NCBI GenBank assembly: GCA_019239915.1
Contig: JAFAZF010000014.1
Location: forward strand, 62,001 to 126,000
From: Sphingomonadaceae bacterium
Lineage (GTDB): Bacteria > Pseudomonadota > Alphaproteobacteria > Sphingomonadales > Sphingomonadaceae
DNA: 64,000 bases
Reading direction: 5' to 3'
In this document: positions 1 to 8,474 of the stretch, in pieces
How the letters are laid out: each line of letters starts with the position of its first letter
Numbering within the stretch: position 1 is the stretch's first letter
The notes under the pieces: model-generated
Databases searched by the model: none
The model's input: the letters and a program-made list of their open reading frames with translations, nothing else
What the model was told of the DNA's origin: nothing
Program-made: the position numbers and the translations under genes

Positions 1-1076
1 TCGGCGCATCCTATTTCCGCGCGATCGGCGCGCTCCATCAATATGGTCTCTCCGCGCGCGGCGTCGCGATCGACGTGGTTGCACCCGATCGGCCCGAGGA
101 GTTCCCGGCGTTCACGCGCTTCTACATCGCGCCGACGGGCGATCATGACGACAGCATCACCGTCTACGCGCTGCTCGAGGGCCCGAGCGTGACCGGCGCC
201 TACCGCTTCCTGCTCCGGCGCGACAAGGCGGTGGTCATGGACGTCGAGGCGCACCTGTTCCTGCGCCGTGACGTCGAGCGGCTCGGTCTCGCGCCGCTGA
301 CGTCGATGTACTGGTATTCCGAGACGGCGAAGCCGACCGCGATCGACTGGCGGCCGGAAGCGCATGATTCGGACGGCCTTGCGATGTGGACCGGCAAGGG
401 CGAGCGCATCTGGCGACCGCTCAATGATCCGCCCGCCGTCGCGGTCTCAGCATTCGCCGACGCTGCGCCGCGTGGTTTCGGGCTGATGCAGCGCGATCGC
501 AACTTCGATCATTATCTCGACGGCGTCCATTACGAGCGGCGGCCGAGCCTCTGGGTGGAACCGCTGGACGATTGGGGCGAAGGCGCCGTCCAGCTGATCG
601 AGATCCCGACGGACGACGAGATCAACGACAACATCGTGCTGTGCTGGGTGCCCAAGGCTCGCGCCAGCGCGGGGAGCGCCTATCATCTGCGTTACCGCCT
701 GCATTGGAGCGGCGACGAGCCCTTCCCGTCCGAGGTCGCGCCCTGCGTCGCGACGCGCATCGGTCGCGGCGGGCAGCCCGGCCGGCCGCGGCCAAAAGGG
801 GTCGTCAAGTTCGTCGTTGAGTTCCTCGGCAAGTCGCTCGCCGGCCTTCCCTTCGGCGTGTTGCCCGAAGCGGTCGTCAGCGCGTCAAGCGGCAGCTTCA
901 CCAACGTCTTTACCGAAGCGGTGCCCGATGACGTCGGCGGCCATTGGCGCGCCGAGTTCGACTTCACGCCCGTGGATCGTGACCCGGTCGAGATGCGGCT
1001 CTACCTGAAAGCGCGAGGCCAGACGCTAACCGAGACGTGGCTTTACCGGTTCCACCCGCAGGCTTCGGCCGTGTGA
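1..1076 (+). CDS. Periplasmic glucan biosynthesis protein, OpgG/OpgD (MdoG) family, 5' truncated by window edge
   Basis: The frame is open from base 3 to a TGA at 1074-1076, so only the C-terminal part (about 358 residues) is present. The first residues read SYFRAIG and then YGLSARGVAID, a conserved block of the OpgG/OpgD family, and the C-terminal beta-sandwich region follows. Proteins of this family act in the periplasm in the synthesis or modification of osmoregulated periplasmic glucans. The sequence does not decide between OpgG and OpgD. The next gene is an efflux operon with its own promoter, so the two are probably independent. No clear terminator follows the stop. Confidence 0.9.
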   Translation, partial: GASYFRAIGALHQYGLSARGVAIDVVAPDRPEEFPAFTRFYIAPTGDHDDSITVYALLEGPSVTGAYRFLLRRDKAVVMDVEAHLFLRRDVERLGLAPLTSMYWYSETAKPTAIDWRPEAHDSDGLAMWTGKGERIWRPLNDPPAVAVSAFADAAPRGFGLMQRDRNFDHYLDGVHYERRPSLWVEPLDDWGEGAVQLIEIPTDDEINDNIVLCWVPKARASAGSAYHLRYRLHWSGDEPFPSEVAPCVATRIGRGGQPGRPRPKGVVKFVVEFLGKSLAGLPFGVLPEAVVSASSGSFTNVFTEAVPDDVGGHWRAEFDFTPVDRDPVEMRLYLKARGQTLTETWLYRFHPQASAV

Positions 1077-1103
1077 TCGTGTGCCGGACCGATGTGAAAG
1101 AAA

Positions 1104-1117
1104 ATACCGCACGGTAT
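1104..1117. promoter_or_regulatory. Perfect 14-bp palindrome, candidate TetR-family operator of the RND efflux operon
   Basis: ATACCG-CA-CGGTAT is a perfect dyad lying 9 bp upstream of the TTGACG -35 element of the efflux promoter. Short dyads of this kind upstream of RND pumps are often bound by TetR-type repressors; that is inference, since no regulator gene lies in this window next to the operon. A second, shorter dyad (GTACG, 6 nt, CGTAC) occurs at 1166-1181, just downstream of the predicted transcription start. Confidence 0.5.
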
Positions 1118-1126
1118 AGAAATCAC

Positions 1127-1156
1127 TTGACGGTTCATTTCGCAGCGCAATATATA
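1127..1156 (+). promoter_or_regulatory. Predicted sigma70-type promoter for the RND efflux operon
   Basis: TTGACG at 1127-1132 and TATATA at 1151-1156 are separated by 18 bp, a good match to a housekeeping promoter. The stretch is noticeably AT-rich compared with its surroundings. Transcription would start near 1163, giving a leader of about 155 nt before the first gene. Confidence 0.5.
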
Positions 1157-1320
1157 TACCCCTCAGTACGAAAACGCGTACGAGTTCATCACATGCCGTT
1201 GTCGAGCGCGTGATCGCGCCATGGGCGGCCACGTCCGAATGCAGTGCGAGGGTTCATGGACAATTCTGAAACGTACGGTCCGCTGCGCACAATATCGGTC
1301 CTCTTGGAAGGATGCCGGGC

Positions 1321-2571
1321 ATGACCATGCACACGCCGATCGCGCGTGACGAGGCAATGGTGCCGGTGCGCTCTTCGCGGTGGCAGCATGGGGTTGTTGC
1401 GATTCTGCTGCTGGTCCTGCTCGTGCTTCTCGGCGCGCATTTTTTCCGGGCGACGCCACCGCCGCCGCCGATGCCGCGGGCAACCGTGACGATCGCGACG
1501 CCGATCGCGCGCGACGTGACGCAGTGGGACGATTATGTCGGTCGCTTCGTCGCGAGCCAGGCGGTCGAGGTGCGTCCGCGCGTCTCGGGGCAGATCGCCA
1601 CGCTCAACTTTCGCGATGGCGATATCGTGCGGCGGGGGCAGCTCCTCTTCACGATAGACCAGCGCCCCTTCCTCGCCGCGCAAGCCGAAGCGAAGGCGGA
1701 TGTCGCCAGCGCGCAGAGTACGCGGGATCTCGCCCGCTCCGATCTTGCGCGTGCCACGCGCCTGACCGGGGACGACGCCGTCTCTGCCGGTGAGATCGAT
1801 CAACTCCGCTCCCGCGTCCACGCGGGCGAGGCCGCCGTGGCGGCAGCGCAGGCGCGGCTGCGGGAGCGTGCCCTGGACGTCGAGTGGAGCGAGGTCCGCG
1901 CGCCGATCACCGGGCGTGTGTCCGATCGTCGTGCCGATATCGGCAACCTCGTCGCCGGCGGCCAGGGTACTAGCGGCACATTGCTCACCACGATCAATGC
2001 CGTCGATCCGATCTATTTCGCGTTCGATGCTTCGGAGGCGCTGTTCCTAAAGGCGCAGCGCGATCGTCAGCAGGGCCGCGGCGCCACTGCGGTTCAGGTG
2101 CGCCTGCAGGACGAGACCGGTTACAAATGGGCCGGCACCCTCGATTTCACCGACAATGGCGTCGACCCGCATTCGGGCACGATCCGCGGGCGCGCGACGA
2201 TCGCCAACCCACAAGGTTTCCTGACGCCAGGCCTGTTCGGCAACATGCGGCTGGCTTCGGGCGGCACGGTTCGCGCGCTGCTGGTCCCCGACGCCGCCGT
2301 GCAGACCGACCAGACCCGCAAGAGCGTGTTGGTCGTCGGACGTGACGGCATGGTCGTGGCCAAGCCGGTCGTGCTGGGCCCGGTCGTCCAGGGTTTGCGG
2401 ATCGTCCGCTCGGGGCTCCTGCCCAGCGACCGCGTCGTGATCGAAGGCATGCAAGGCGCGACGCCCGGCCAGAAGGTAGATGCGCATTCCGGTCGGATCC
2501 TGCCGGACCAGCCGGCTGCCGCAGCCGATGACGACGCGCCGATCGCAGCACAGGCGACCTTCGCGCGGTAG
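1321..2571 (+). CDS. RND efflux system periplasmic adaptor (membrane fusion protein)
   Basis: Periplasmic adaptor of an AcrA/MexE-type tripartite pump. It has an N-terminal membrane anchor (about residues 20-43, GVVAILLLVLLVLLG), a barrel-sandwich/lipoyl half with VRPRVSGQI, a coiled-coil hairpin rich in Ala/Arg, and the second lipoyl half with the block VRAPITGRVSDR. An ATG also exists at 1312, but GGAAGG (1306-1311) touches it; the ATG at 1321 lies 9 nt after that Shine-Dalgarno and is the better start. It is followed by the pump (2776) and the outer-membrane factor (5967), so the full tripartite system is encoded together. Substrates cannot be read from the sequence. Confidence 0.93.
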   Translation: MTMHTPIARDEAMVPVRSSRWQHGVVAILLLVLLVLLGAHFFRATPPPPPMPRATVTIATPIARDVTQWDDYVGRFVASQAVEVRPRVSGQIATLNFRDGDIVRRGQLLFTIDQRPFLAAQAEAKADVASAQSTRDLARSDLARATRLTGDDAVSAGEIDQLRSRVHAGEAAVAAAQARLRERALDVEWSEVRAPITGRVSDRRADIGNLVAGGQGTSGTLLTTINAVDPIYFAFDASEALFLKAQRDRQQGRGATAVQVRLQDETGYKWAGTLDFTDNGVDPHSGTIRGRATIANPQGFLTPGLFGNMRLASGGTVRALLVPDAAVQTDQTRKSVLVVGRDGMVVAKPVVLGPVVQGLRIVRSGLLPSDRVVIEGMQGATPGQKVDAHSGRILPDQPAAAADDDAPIAAQATFAR

Positions 2572-2594
2572 AACTTGGACGAGCAGAAGATACT

Positions 2595-2722
2595 CGTTCG
2601 CTCTGAGGAGGGATTGAGCGGAGCGTAGCAGAGACGAAAGCCCGTCTCGAAGGGTCTGGGCCCGGCCTCGATGCTTCGAGACGCGCCCTCGACTTCGCTC
2701 AGCCGTTCCTCAGCACGAACGG
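2595..2722. repeat. Imperfect palindromic intergenic repeat (CGTTCG family)
   Basis: The left arm starts CGTTCGCTCTGAGGAG and the right arm ends with the reverse complement of CGTTCGTGCTGAGGA, with further matching blocks (GAGCG, GTCTCGAAG, GGGCC) towards the centre. It fills most of the gap between adaptor and pump genes. Similar elements recur at 5985, 24162, 34696, 42659 and 58415. It would form a long stem-loop in the mRNA and might damp readthrough or protect the upstream transcript; that role is inferred. Confidence 0.75.
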
Positions 2723-2775
2723 ATTGCAAGTAACGATAGGGCGCCCGCGTCCCTGCTTTATCAAGGACCTTCCTC

Positions 2776-5700
2776 ATGCGCCTCTCGCGCTTCTTCATCG
2801 ATCGCCCGATCTTCGCAGCCGTGATCGCGGTGCTGATCACCGTAGTCGGCGGGCTCGCCTATTTCGGGCTCTCGGTGTCGCAATATCCGGACATCGTGCC
2901 GCCGACCGTCACGGTTTCCGCGCAATATCCCGGCGCGTCCGCAGAGACGATCGCCGACACCATCGCCGCGCCGATCGAGCAGGAGATCAACGGCGTCGAC
3001 AACATGCTCTATCAGACGTCGCAATCGACCGGCGATGGCAAGCTGACGATCACCGTTACCTTCAAGGTCGGCACCAATCTCGATACCGCGCAGGTGCTGG
3101 TGCAGAACCGCGTCGCGGTCGCGGTGCCGCGGCTGCCCGAGGAAGTCCAGCGGCTCGGCGTCGTCACGCGCAAGACCTCGCCGGACTTCCTGATGGTGGT
3201 GAACCTTCAGTCGCCGGACGGCACGTTCGATCGCCAGTTCCTGTCCAACTACGCGCTGACGCAGGTGCGCGACCAGCTTGCGCGTATCGACGGCGTCGGC
3301 GATGTCGAGCTGTTCGGCTCGCGCGACTATGCGATGCGGATCTGGATCGATCCAGGCCGCGCCGCCGCGCTCAACCTCACCGCCGACGAGATCGTCGCGG
3401 CGCTGCGCGCGCAGAACGTCCAGGTCGCCGCCGGCGCGATCGGCCAGCCGCCCTATGCTTCGGGACAGGCCTTCCAGATCGGCGTGGAGACGCAGGGACG
3501 GCTCACCGATCCACAGCAGTTCGCCGACGTGGTGATCCGCACCGATTCCGACGGCCATCAGGTGCGTGTGTCGGACATCGGCCGCGTCGAGGTCGGTGCC
3601 GCGGACTATGGCGTGAACACCTATCTGTCCGGCAAGCCGACGGTCGTGATCGGCGTGTTCCAGCGGCCGGGCTCCAACGCGCTGGCCGCCGCCAAGCAGG
3701 TGCTCGGCACGATGGACACGCTCAAGCAGCGCTTTCCCAAGGGGCTCGACTACAGCGTCATCTACAACCCGACCGAATTCATCAGCCAGTCGATCGACGC
3801 CGTCTATCATACGCTCGGCGAGGCGATGATCCTCGTCGTGATCGTGATCCTCGTCTTTCTCCAGAGCTGGCGGGCGGCGATCATCCCGATCGTGGCGATC
3901 CCGGTCTCGCTGATCGGCACCTTCGCGATGCTGGCGGCGGTCGGCTACTCGCTCAACACGCTGTCGCTGTTCGGGCTGGTGCTCGCGATCGGCATCGTCG
4001 TGGACGATGCCATCGTCGTCGTCGAGAATGTCGAGCGCAACATCGAGCACGGCTTGTCGCCGCTCGAGGCAGCGCGTGTCTCGATGGACGAGGTGGCGGC
4101 GGCGCTTGTCGCGATCGCGCTCGTGCTCTGCGCGGTGTTCGTGCCGACGCTCTTCATCAAGGGCATCTCGGGCGCCTTCTACCACCAGTTTGCGGTAACG
4201 ATCGCGACCGCGACGATGTTCTCGCTGATCCTCTCGCTCACCTTGTCGCCGGCTATGGCGGCGATGCTGCTCAAGCCGAGGACCGAAGGAAAAGTGCCCG
4301 CCGGCAATCGTTGGCAGCGGATCGGCGCGGGCTTTGCGGCCCGCTTCAACCATGGGTTCGATCGCCTCGGCGATGGCTATGCGCGGCTGACCGGACGGCT
4401 CGCGCGGCGCCCGAAGACGATGTTGGGCGTCTACGCAGGCTTGCTCGCGCTCACCGGCGCTTTGTTCTGGCGAACCCCCGGCGGCTTCATCCCGCACCAG
4501 GACCAAGGCTATTTCCTCACCGCGATCCAGCTTCCCGCTGGCGCCTCGCTCTCGCGGACCGATGCGGTCGTACAGGATGTCGCTAAGCGCATCCTGCCGA
4601 TCAAGGGCATTCGCGGCGCCGTGATGTTCGCGGGCTTCGATGGCCCTTCGCAGACCAACATCCCGAACTCGGCCGCAATCTACTTCCCGTTCGACAGCTT
4701 CGCCGATCGCGAGCGGAAAGGCGTCACCTACGATCAGATCATGGCCCAGGCGAACAAGGCGGTCGCCGGCTACGACCAAGCGAGGATCTTCGTCCTGCCG
4801 GCGCCGACGGTGCAGGGCATCGTTCCCGCCTTCGGCTACCGCATGATGGTCGAGGATCGCGAGGATCGGCCTTATGCGGAGACGCTCAAGGACGGTGGCG
4901 CGCTGATCGGCAAGGCCAACCAGACCGCCGGCATGAACCAGGTCTTCACGCTGCTCGAGTCGCGAACGCCCCGCATCTTCGCCGATGTCGATCGCCGCAA
5001 GGCCGCGTTGCTCGGTGTGCCGCCCGAGCGCGTCCTCGCAGCCCTGCAGACCTATCTCGGCTCGGCGTTCATCAATGATTTCAACCTGATCGGACGGACC
5101 TACCACGTCACCGCACAGGCCGATGCACCCTATCGCAACACCGTGGCCGACATAGCCAACCTCAAGACGCGATCGGATTCGGGCGCGATGGTCCCGATCG
5201 GTGCCGTCTCCACCTTCCGCGACAAGACCGGGCCGTATCGGGTCGTCCGCTACAATCTCTATCCGGCCGTCGAGGTCGATGGCGACACCGCCAAGGGCTA
5301 TTCGACCGGACATTATCTCGAGACGATGGAGAAGCTGACCGCCGCCCTGCCCGCCGGCTACACCAGCGAGTGGACCGGCATCGCCTATCAGCAGAAGATC
5401 GCCGGCAACACCGCCGGGCTCGTCTTCGGCATGGCGACGCTGTTCGTCTTCCTCGTGCTCGCGGCGCAATATGAGAGCCTGACGCTGCCGCTCGCCGTGA
5501 TCCTGATCGTGCCGATGTGCCTGCTCGCGGCGATGACCGGCGTGAACCTGCGCAGCATGGACAACAACGTGCTGACCCAAATCGGGCTCGTCGTGCTGAT
5601 CGCGCTGGCCGCCAAGAACGCGATCCTGATCGTGGAGTTCGCCAAGCAGCATGAGGAGGCGGGCTCCTCGACCATCGATGCCGCGATCCATGCCGCCCGA

Positions 5701-5958
5701 ACACGGTTGCGGCCGATCCTGATGACCAGCTTCGCCTTCATCCTCGGCGCCGTGCCGCTGGTGATCGCCAAAGGTGCGGGCGCCGAGCTGAGGCAGGCGC
5801 TGGGCACGGCCGTGTTCTTCGGGATGATCGGCGTGACCGGCTTCGGCCTGCTCTTCACCCCCACCTTCTACGTCGTCTGCCGCGCGCTGGGCGACCGGCT
5901 CGCAAGCGCCCGTCGCAACGATGGCGGCGCCGCGCCGGTCGCGGTTCCGGCCGAGTGA
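2776..5958 (+). CDS. RND efflux pump inner-membrane transporter, HAE1 (AcrB/MexF-like) family
   Basis: The 1060 residues match the usual length of hydrophobe/amphiphile RND pumps. The N-terminus MRLSRFFIDRPIFA is the standard cytoplasmic start. TM4 carries GIVVDDAIVVVEN with the paired aspartates of the proton relay, and TM10 carries AAKNAILIVEF with the partner lysine. Two large periplasmic loops follow TM1 and TM7. The protein exports diverse lipophilic compounds using the proton gradient, with the adaptor upstream and the outer-membrane factor downstream. The stop TGA overlaps a GTG of the next frame. AAGGAC precedes the ATG. Confidence 0.96.
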   Translation: MRLSRFFIDRPIFAAVIAVLITVVGGLAYFGLSVSQYPDIVPPTVTVSAQYPGASAETIADTIAAPIEQEINGVDNMLYQTSQSTGDGKLTITVTFKVGTNLDTAQVLVQNRVAVAVPRLPEEVQRLGVVTRKTSPDFLMVVNLQSPDGTFDRQFLSNYALTQVRDQLARIDGVGDVELFGSRDYAMRIWIDPGRAAALNLTADEIVAALRAQNVQVAAGAIGQPPYASGQAFQIGVETQGRLTDPQQFADVVIRTDSDGHQVRVSDIGRVEVGAADYGVNTYLSGKPTVVIGVFQRPGSNALAAAKQVLGTMDTLKQRFPKGLDYSVIYNPTEFISQSIDAVYHTLGEAMILVVIVILVFLQSWRAAIIPIVAIPVSLIGTFAMLAAVGYSLNTLSLFGLVLAIGIVVDDAIVVVENVERNIEHGLSPLEAARVSMDEVAAALVAIALVLCAVFVPTLFIKGISGAFYHQFAVTIATATMFSLILSLTLSPAMAAMLLKPRTEGKVPAGNRWQRIGAGFAARFNHGFDRLGDGYARLTGRLARRPKTMLGVYAGLLALTGALFWRTPGGFIPHQDQGYFLTAIQLPAGASLSRTDAVVQDVAKRILPIKGIRGAVMFAGFDGPSQTNIPNSAAIYFPFDSFADRERKGVTYDQIMAQANKAVAGYDQARIFVLPAPTVQGIVPAFGYRMMVEDREDRPYAETLKDGGALIGKANQTAGMNQVFTLLESRTPRIFADVDRRKAALLGVPPERVLAALQTYLGSAFINDFNLIGRTYHVTAQADAPYRNTVADIANLKTRSDSGAMVPIGAVSTFRDKTGPYRVVRYNLYPAVEVDGDTAKGYSTGHYLETMEKLTAALPAGYTSEWTGIAYQQKIAGNTAGLVFGMATLFVFLVLAAQYESLTLPLAVILIVPMCLLAAMTGVNLRSMDNNVLTQIGLVVLIALAAKNAILIVEFAKQHEEAGSSTIDAAIHAARTRLRPILMTSFAFILGAVPLVIAKGAGAELRQALGTAVFFGMIGVTGFGLLFTPTFYVVCRALGDRLASARRNDGGAAPVAVPAE

Positions 5959-5966
5959 GGTTCGTC

Positions 5967-7505
5967 ATGATCGTTAAAAGAAGCCCGTTCGGGCTGAGCC
6001 TGTCGGAGCCCTGTTCTTCTACTTTCGGCACCGAAGTGAAGAACGGAACAACCGTTCGACAAGCTCAGGGCGAACGGTGGAAAGCGGGAGTTGCTCTCCT
6101 CGCCACGACCGCGCTGTCCGCCTGCGCGGTTGGGCCCGACTATGTTCGCCCCCAGAGCAGCGTGAGCGTCACGGCGCCGTTCATCGGCGCCGGTCGCCCG
6201 GGCGTCGACGCGACGGTCGATGCCGATCCGCAATGGTGGCGGCTCTACGACGATCCCGTCCTCAACGGGCTGATCGCCGATGCGCTCGCCGCCAACACCG
6301 ATCTGCGGGTCGCGGTCGCCAACCTCGACAAGGCCCGTGCGGCGCTCCGCGGGGCGCGCGCCGATCGGCTGCCGCAAACGACGATCGACGCTTCGACGAC
6401 CTATAATCGCGTGCCGAGCTGGCAGGTGCTGCCGGGCGAGCCGCGGCAATATTGGAGCGTCGATACCGGCATCGACGTGTCCTACGAGGTCGATCTGTTC
6501 GGCCGCGTGAAGCGTTCGATCGAGGCTGCGCGCGGCGACGCGCAGGCGACCGAAGCGGATGCCGATGCGGTGCGCGTCGCGATCGTGGCCGATACCGTGC
6601 GCGCCTACCTGGATGCTATTGCCTCGGCGAAGCAGATCGCGGTCGCCGAGCAGACGGTCGCTCTGCTCGACCGCTCGGTGCGTGTCACGAGCGCGCGCGT
6701 CGAGGCGGGGCGTTCCGAGAAGCTCGATCTCATCCGCATCAGTGCGCTGCGCGACCAACGGCGCGCGGCGGTTCAGCCGCTCGAAGCCGAGCGCGATGCC
6801 GCGCTGTTTCGTCTCGCTACACTGACCGGGCGCACGCCGCGCGATCTGCCGGCGCCCGCGGCGACGGCGACGACGCTGCCGCAGCTCGGCCAGCCCATTC
6901 CCGTCGGCGACGGCCGGGCGCTGATCGCCCGCCGTCCCGATGTGCGTGCCGCGGAACGTCGGCTGGCTGCCGACACGGCGAGGATCGGCGTCGCCACCGC
7001 CGATCTCTATCCCCATATTCAGCTTGGCGGCCAGATCGGCACCACCAGCGCGGGCCTCTCGGATGTCTTCGGCGGCGGCCCGCTGCGCTGGCTGACGGGG
7101 CCGCTGATCAGCTGGAACTTCCCCAACATCGCAGCGACCCGTGCCAAGATCGCGGGTGCGAAGGCGCAGACCCAGGCCTCGCTCGCCGGCTTCGACGGGG
7201 CGGTGCTGACCGCGCTCCGCGAAACGGAGACGGCGCTCTCCGCCTACGCCCACGAAATCGAGCGGCATCAGGCGCTTACCCAGGCACGCGACGAAGCGCA
7301 GCGCGCCGCGACGGTCACCGAGCATCGCCAGCGCGAGGGGACGGTCGATTTCCTCAACGTGCTCGACGCCGAGCGAACGCTCGCGGACACCCAGGCCGAT
7401 CTCGCCGCGTCCGACGCACGGCTGGCCTTCGCGCAGGTCGATCTGTTCCGCGCGCTTGGCGGCGGCTGGCAGCAAGCTCCGGGAAAGGCGATCGCGACGC
7501 GCTGA
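5967..7505 (+). CDS. RND efflux outer-membrane factor, NodT/OprM-type lipoprotein with repeat-derived N-terminus
   Basis: Outer-membrane channel of the pump (512 aa). The lipobox LSAC ends at Cys53 (from the ATG at 5967), followed by AVGPDYVRP, typical of NodT-type factors, and two outer-membrane efflux repeats. The signal peptide core (AGVALLATTAL) is normal, but the ~40 residues before it are encoded by a palindromic repeat (5985-6077). No ATG, GTG or TTG lies in frame between the repeat and the hydrophobic core, so the repeat must be translated. A GTG at 5955 overlapping the previous stop is an alternative start. The gene completes the tripartite efflux operon and ends 21 bp from a convergent gene. 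Confidence 0.93.
   Translation: MIVKRSPFGLSLSEPCSSTFGTEVKNGTTVRQAQGERWKAGVALLATTALSACAVGPDYVRPQSSVSVTAPFIGAGRPGVDATVDADPQWWRLYDDPVLNGLIADALAANTDLRVAVANLDKARAALRGARADRLPQTTIDASTTYNRVPSWQVLPGEPRQYWSVDTGIDVSYEVDLFGRVKRSIEAARGDAQATEADADAVRVAIVADTVRAYLDAIASAKQIAVAEQTVALLDRSVRVTSARVEAGRSEKLDLIRISALRDQRRAAVQPLEAERDAALFRLATLTGRTPRDLPAPAATATTLPQLGQPIPVGDGRALIARRPDVRAAERRLAADTARIGVATADLYPHIQLGGQIGTTSAGLSDVFGGGPLRWLTGPLISWNFPNIAATRAKIAGAKAQTQASLAGFDGAVLTALRETETALSAYAHEIERHQALTQARDEAQRAATVTEHRQREGTVDFLNVLDAERTLADTQADLAASDARLAFAQVDLFRALGGGWQQAPGKAIATR
5985..6077. repeat. Palindromic repeat (CCGTTCG family) inside a coding region
   Basis: The left arm begins CCGTTCGGGCTGAGCCTGTC and the right arm is the reverse complement of CCGTTCGCCCTGAGCTTGTC, with a second pair of arms (TGTTCTTC / GAAGAACG) near the centre. 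It lies within the n-region of the outer-membrane factor's signal peptide and stays in frame. All other clear members of this family in the window are intergenic. Confidence 0.85.
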
Positions 7506-7526
7506 TCCTGCCGCGATCGGCACCCG

Positions 7527-8447
7527 TCAGCGCGACGGCGGATTCTCGATCGCGGGTACGACGTGGCGGATCAACAGTTCCGTCTGCGCGATCAGGTCGG
7601 CATCGTCGGCCACGATCGGCGACAGCACGAACTTGGAAATTCCGGCGGCAACATAGCGCCGCAGCCGGGCGATCACCGCGTCGGGCGTGCCGATGGCGAA
7701 CGGATCGGCCGCCGTCGCGGCATCGCGCGCACGCAGGCGTTCGCGCCAGCCGAGCACCGGCGCGTCATCGACGCTGCCGATGCGGAATGGGAGCACCACG
7801 CCATAATGATCGTCTTCGATGTGGCGGCCGGTCTCGGCCAGCGCCGCCCGGATCCCGCGACGTGCCGCCGCGGCGGTGTCGGGATCGATCAGGCCGCCCA
7901 GCCAGCCGTCGCCGAGCAGCGCCGTCCGCCGGATCGCGGCAGCGGAATGACCGCCCGTCCACAGCGGTATCGGCATCGAAGGGCGCGGTCCCACGCCGGG
8001 TCCGCGATAGCGGAAATGGTCGCCGGCGTGATCGACTGCCTCCTGCTCGAGCAGCAGCCGCAGGAGCGTGAGCGCCTCGTTGGATCGCGGCCCGCGCGTC
8101 GTGGCGAAGCGCTTGGTCGCCGACCAATAGGGATCGTTGGCATTGCCGACGCCGAAGACCGGAAAGACGCGGCCGTCGCTCAGGAAGTGGATCGCCGCGA
8201 GTTGCTTGGCGACGAGCAGCGGGTCACGGAAAGCGAGCACCAGCGCGTTGGTGCCGAACCGCAGCCGCGCGGTTCGCGCCGCCAACGCCGCGAGCATCGC
8301 CAGCGGTTCGAGCATGGTGCCGAGCATCTGGTCCGAATGCCAGATGCTGTCGATGCCGCCGGTTTCGCATTGCTCGACCCAGCGCCAATAATCGCGCGGC
8401 GATGCGGGCGTGTGCAAGCCGAGGCCGATGCCGATTCTGACGCTCAT
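7527..8447 (-). CDS. LLM-class (luciferase-like) flavin-dependent oxidoreductase
   Basis: The 306-residue protein has the bacterial-luciferase-like TIM-barrel pattern: N-terminal RIGIGLGLHTP, IDSIWHSDQM, LRFGTNALVLAFRDPLLVAKQLA, and the late block MPIPLWTGGHSAAAIRRTALLGDGWL. Such enzymes use FMNH2 or F420H2; the cofactor cannot be decided. AGGAG precedes the ATG. It lies 27 nt behind a second LLM gene, and both follow an esterase and a VOC gene on the same strand, suggesting one degradative pathway. Confidence 0.88.
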   Translation of the reverse strand: MSVRIGIGLGLHTPASPRDYWRWVEQCETGGIDSIWHSDQMLGTMLEPLAMLAALAARTARLRFGTNALVLAFRDPLLVAKQLAAIHFLSDGRVFPVFGVGNANDPYWSATKRFATTRGPRSNEALTLLRLLLEQEAVDHAGDHFRYRGPGVGPRPSMPIPLWTGGHSAAAIRRTALLGDGWLGGLIDPDTAAAARRGIRAALAETGRHIEDDHYGVVLPFRIGSVDDAPVLGWRERLRARDAATAADPFAIGTPDAVIARLRRYVAAGISKFVLSPIVADDADLIAQTELLIRHVVPAIENPPSR

Positions 8448-8474
8448 GCCGGGCTCCTGCCACGCCGCGCGCGC

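Noticed and set aside
2761-5691. 976-residue open frame antisense to the RND pump
   Set aside because: It is the complement of a GC-rich, well-matched HAE1 pump gene. The translation is an Arg/Asp/His-rich string without domains, typical of a shadow frame.
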